This document shows, piece after piece, positions 61,201 to 64,000 of a stretch of 64,000 bases of DNA. Source of the DNA: Glo-17 sp964637835. GTDB lineage: Bacteria > Krumholzibacteriota > Krumholzibacteriia > LZORAL124-64-63. Positions within the stretch are counted from its first letter, which is position 1, and each line of letters opens with the position of its first letter. The DNA is taken from positions 124,001 to 188,000 of the forward strand of contig CAZWYF010000001.1 of the NCBI GenBank assembly GCA_964637835.1, written 5' to 3'. The notes below the pieces were generated by a model, which did not search any database, was not told the DNA's origin, and saw nothing but the letters and a program-made list of their open reading frames with translations. A program made the translations under genes and the position numbers.

Positions 61201-63339
61201 CGCGGCGCGCCGTGATCCAGTCCGTGTCGGCATAGCCGAGGGGCAGGCCGCCGAAGCCGGCCGCCGTCGCCAGGGGGTCGGGCTCGCGATAGGTCTCCAC
61301 CGCGCCGCCGGCGGCGATCACGGCCTCGCGGACCGCGGCCCGCTCCGGCCAGGCGTCTCCCAGCGGCAGCAGCACGTCCCGCGCGGCGCGATGCTCGCCG
61401 CGGCGGGTGAGCATGCGGCCCTCGGTCAGGACCACCGCGGGCGCCGCCGGTGCCGCGGCCTGCAGGCGCGCGAGGGCGGTATCGGCGAGGCTGGACCACC
61501 CGGCGGCCTCGGCGTAGACCGGGATCATGAGGAGCTCGTCGGGCAGATTGGTGTCGGCGGCGAGGTAGTCGGCCAGGGCCTGGCGGGCGGCCTCCGGTCG
61601 CCCGGCATGGACGGCGGTGTCGATGCGCGTCCCGAAGAGATCGCGCGGGGCGAAGGGGTGGGCGGCGAGCACGTCGATCAGGCGGCTGGCGGTGTCATGG
61701 TCGCCCGCCTGGCCGCAGCGGCTGGCGATCAGGCCGAGCAGGGGGACGTGGTCGGGCCGCGTGGCGAGGATCCGTTGGGCCAGCTCGCGCAGGCGGGCGG
61801 TGTCGGGGATGGCTGCCGCGGCGTGCACGGCGTGGTGAAGCAGGGAGGTCTCCGCCGTGGGGCCCCAGGCGGCGAGCAAGCGGTCGACCGCCACGTGGTC
61901 GCCGCGCCGGCCGGCCAGCTCCACCAGCACCCCCGCCATGGCCTGCTCGCCGAACACGTCGGTCCAGCGATGGGCCAGCGCGGCGGCCTCGGCGGGCTCG
62001 GTGATGGCCAGCCGCCGGGCGCGCTCGTGGTCGGCCTCGCGAGGGATCTCCCGGGCCACCTCCGTGCGCAGGCTGTCGGCGGCCGCGGTGTCGCCGTGCT
62101 CGCGCAGGAGGTCGGCCAGGAGGGTCCAGTAGGGCTGGTATTCGTGCGCGGCCACGGCCCGGGCCCACCCCGTCAGCTCGGCGGCGTGCGGGTGCCAGGA
62201 GCCGCCGGCCTCCACCAGGATCCCCGGCGGCGCGGCGTCGGGCGTGCCGGCCAGGGGCAGGACGCGCCGGTAGGCGGCATGGGTCTGCTGGTCGGCGGCG
62301 AGCAGCCAGGCGTGGGCGCGGGCGCGGCGGCGCGGCGCCATCCACTCCGCCCGGGGCTCGAACAGGGTCAGCAGCGCGCCGGCGCCATGCCAGGTGCGCG
62401 CGGCGTGGACGAGGTCGTCCAGGAATACGCCGGCCTCGCGAGGGTGGGCGCGGTGCAGGGTGTCGATCCGGGTGGCGACCTCCGCCAGGGTGTGCGGGCG
62501 GGCGCGGAGCGAGTCCATGGCCGCCACGACGGCGAGGTGGGCGGTGAGCTGGGGACGGGGCGGCAGCGTGGCCAGGTGATCGCTCAGGGCCGCGGCGTGG
62601 TGGCCGCAGGTGCTCAGCGGTCCCTGGCCCAGCAGGGTCGCCGCCAGCTCGACGGCGGCCCGGGGCTGCGCGGCGGCCCGGGCGAAGGCGGCCCGCACCG
62701 CCTGGCCGTCGGCCGCCAGGGCCAGTTCCGCGCGGAACAGGAGGTCGAGGGCCAGGGGATGGGTCGTGGCCACCGTCTCGAGCGTGGCCCGGGCCGAGCG
62801 GAACCGGTCGCCGGCGGCCAGCGCGCAGCCGACCAGGAAGCGGCGGTCTTCCGCGGTGAGCGCCGGCAGTCCCACCTCCGCGGCGAGCTGGCCGTCGGCC
62901 TCCGCGGCCTGGAGCCGGCCGAGCCGGCCATGGTCGCGATACNNNNNNNNNNNNNNNNNNNNNNNNNNNNNNNNNNNNNNNNNNNNNNNNNNNNNNNNNN
63001 NNNNNNNNNNNNNNNNNNNNNNNNNNNNNNNNNNNNNNNNNNCTGGCCGTCGGCCTCCGCGGCCTGGAGCCGGCCGAGCCGGCCATGGTCGCGATACCAG
63101 AGGGCCGTCTCGAACAGGGCCCGGTCCCGGGACCCCTCCAGATCCCAGAGCCGGGTGCGCACCGCGGCGAACGCCTCGGGATCCTCGTTCCAGCGGGCGA
63201 CCCGCAGCTCATGGGCCAGGGTGTCCGCCGCGGTGGCTGGGCCCCAGTCGGCGATGAGCGAGACATCGAGGTCGAGGGGCAGGCAGGGCGTGGCGAGCAG
63301 GACGACCACGCCGACCAGGCAAGAGCGAAGGATCCTCAT
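58286..63339 (-). CDS. Giant exported TPR - DUF3857 - transglutaminase-like - TPR protein (split by gap)
   Basis: A 1,632-residue protein once the artefactual gap (62943-63042) and its 55-base duplicate flank are removed; as written, the 155 extra bases break the frame. Signal peptide: ILRSCLVGVVVLLATPCLPL. Residues ~30-600 are helical TPR-like repeats. Then comes DUF3857 (YHLASRQQLRHRRHLTVQIL, PGAVVDYCLEQELPG), the transglutaminase core with Cys952 in GYGDCKDK, His in FDHLIAHV and Asp in FCDPTL, a further DUF3857-associated beta domain, and C-terminal TPRs ending in YLRQPTPGP. Such proteins are common in Bacteroidota-like bacteria; their substrates are unknown. Start ATG 63339 gives the signal peptide. 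Confidence 0.85.
62888..63097. other. Scaffold gap of 100 N flanked by identical 55-base ends
   Basis: Bases 62888-62942 and 63043-63097 are identical, with exactly 100 N between. Two contigs overlapping by 55 bases were joined with a standard-size gap instead of being merged. Collapsing them restores an uninterrupted frame. Confidence 0.95.
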
Positions 63340-63445
63340 GGCGACCCCCCGGGGGCTGGAGCGATGGACAGGCCGCTGCGGGGCTGGCGATGTGGGGCGC
63401 AGGCTGACAGTACGGGCTCGTAATGGCATCGAGATATCGACGCGG

Positions 63446-63474
63446 AGCATACGACGCCCCCGGCCGGCAAGCAA
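63446..63474 (-). promoter_or_regulatory. Candidate sigma70 promoter of the DUF3857 gene
   Basis: Minus strand TTGCTT, 17 bases, TATGCT, 106 bases upstream of the ATG at 63339. Confidence 0.45.
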
Positions 63475-63570
63475 GTCCGGGGACGTCGGGGGGGCGCCGG
63501 GGACGACGGGACGACCGGAGCCGCCGGGCGTGGCCGCGGAGGGGCCAGGTGTGATCGGACCGTGCCCGGG

Positions 63571-64000
63571 TCAGCGCAGCAGGACCAGGGCGCCGGCGGC
63601 GCGGTGTTCGCCGGCGAGCACCCGGTACCGGTAGACGCCCGAGGCCACGGCCCGGCCCGCGCCGTCGTGGCCATCCCAGCGCACGACGAGGGGGCCGGCC
63701 GCGTGGTGGCCGTCGGCCAGGGTCCGGACCAGGCGACCGCGGAGATCGTGCACGGTCACGCGCACGGCGCCCGCCACCGGCAAGGCTGCCCGCAGCGTGA
63801 CCGCGGGGTTGGCCGGGTTGGGGAAGGCGGTGACGGCGAGCGTGGCGCCCGCCGGTCCGTCGGCCACCCCCACCGCGCCGCCGCAGCCCTGGCCGAGGGC
63901 GCCGATCTGTCCGCAGCCGGGCGCCTCCAGGCAGGGCGAGTCTGCGGCGAGGGCGAGGTCGCCGGCCGCCAGGTCGCAGAAGAGCGGATCGAGGGCCAGG
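63571..64000 (-). CDS. C-terminal part of a beta-helix surface protein with FlgD-like domain (5' end outside window)
   Basis: The frame is open to the right edge. It reads LALDPLFCDLAAGDLALAAD then SPCLEAPGCGQIGALGQGC, the standard last rung of right-handed beta-helix repeat proteins in FCB bacteria (DPLFCD...SPC...GQIGA). The sorting/FlgD-like domain follows: AFPNPANPAVTLRAALP, VTVHDLRGRLVRTLADG, SGVYRYRVLAGEHRAAGALV. It ends like the protein at 35530-37047, so both are probably delivered to the surface by one route. The 231 bases between this stop and 63339 hold the next gene's promoter. Confidence 0.8.
   Translation of the reverse strand, partial: LALDPLFCDLAAGDLALAADSPCLEAPGCGQIGALGQGCGGAVGVADGPAGATLAVTAFPNPANPAVTLRAALPVAGAVRVTVHDLRGRLVRTLADGHHAAGPLVVRWDGHDGAGRAVASGVYRYRVLAGEHRAAGALVLLR

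Noticed and set aside
59450..63634. 1,394-codon plus-strand frame crossing the N gap
   Set aside because: Antisense to the DUF3857 gene, no recognisable domain, and biased composition of a shadow frame.

Overview
The window is a GC-rich bacterial chromosome segment that is almost fully coding; no intergenic stretch exceeds 300 bases. It is probably from a metagenome assembly, because it carries a 100-N scaffold gap. Several features point to a high-GC lineage of the FCB group, such as Krumholzibacteriota or Eisenbacteria. These are two surface proteins ending in FlgD-like or type IX-style C-terminal domains (PNPFNP and PNPANP motifs), a two-component hybrid with a Reg_prop/Y_Y_Y sensor, DUF4402, and MshEN-type pilus ATPase genes. 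That placement is inference. I saw no tRNA, rRNA, CRISPR array, insertion sequence or phage gene.

Layout. 1-6000: end of a thiamine pyrophosphokinase gene with a sodium:solute symporter (a likely thiamine uptake pair), a CheY-like receiver, a lipoprotein, Tag glycosylase with a DUF4870 membrane protein, a DUF4402 surface protein and a beta-propeller protein. 6000-13600: addB-addA-hydrolase operon for double-strand-break repair. 13600-19400: PDZ protein, HDOD protein, MshEN secretion/pilus ATPase, a short degenerate AsnRS/AspRS-like protein behind a possible leader-peptide attenuator, and a VanZ-like protein. 19500-26900: Tat-exported metallophosphatase, S9 peptidase, then an ECF sigma factor, zinc-finger/TPR anti-sigma factor and divergent membrane-anchored TPR-CHAT protease. 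27000-42600: RND efflux pair, giant one-protein two-component system, beta-helix surface protein, FKBP isomerase, CPBP protease, second RND permease, renalase-like oxidase. 42800-51300: AttEFGH-like ABC/FtsX/CrtC operon, secreted protein, asnS, DUF1543, nitrilase. 51300-58200: two tandem Cys-PAS histidine kinases, a haem-bearing porin-like protein, a pentahaem cytochrome and a sigma54 activator with a Cys-rich PAS. 58200-64000: a 1,632-residue DUF3857/transglutaminase protein interrupted by an artefactual gap, and the end of a beta-helix protein.

How the genes work together. Three points stand out. First, the sigma/anti-sigma/CHAT cluster has matching membrane topology and back-to-back promoters that both appear to give leaderless mRNAs, which fits a protease-released sigma switch. 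Second, five upstream regions carry TMAA(G/C)-N14-GCCGAT elements with exactly the sigma28 (FliA) geometry, before a receiver, two secreted proteins, the pilus/secretion ATPase and a kinase, although no flagellar gene is present. Third, the redox block combines haem proteins with cysteine-cluster sensors and a sigma54-like promoter. Housekeeping promoters look like TTGNNN-N17/18-TANNNT.
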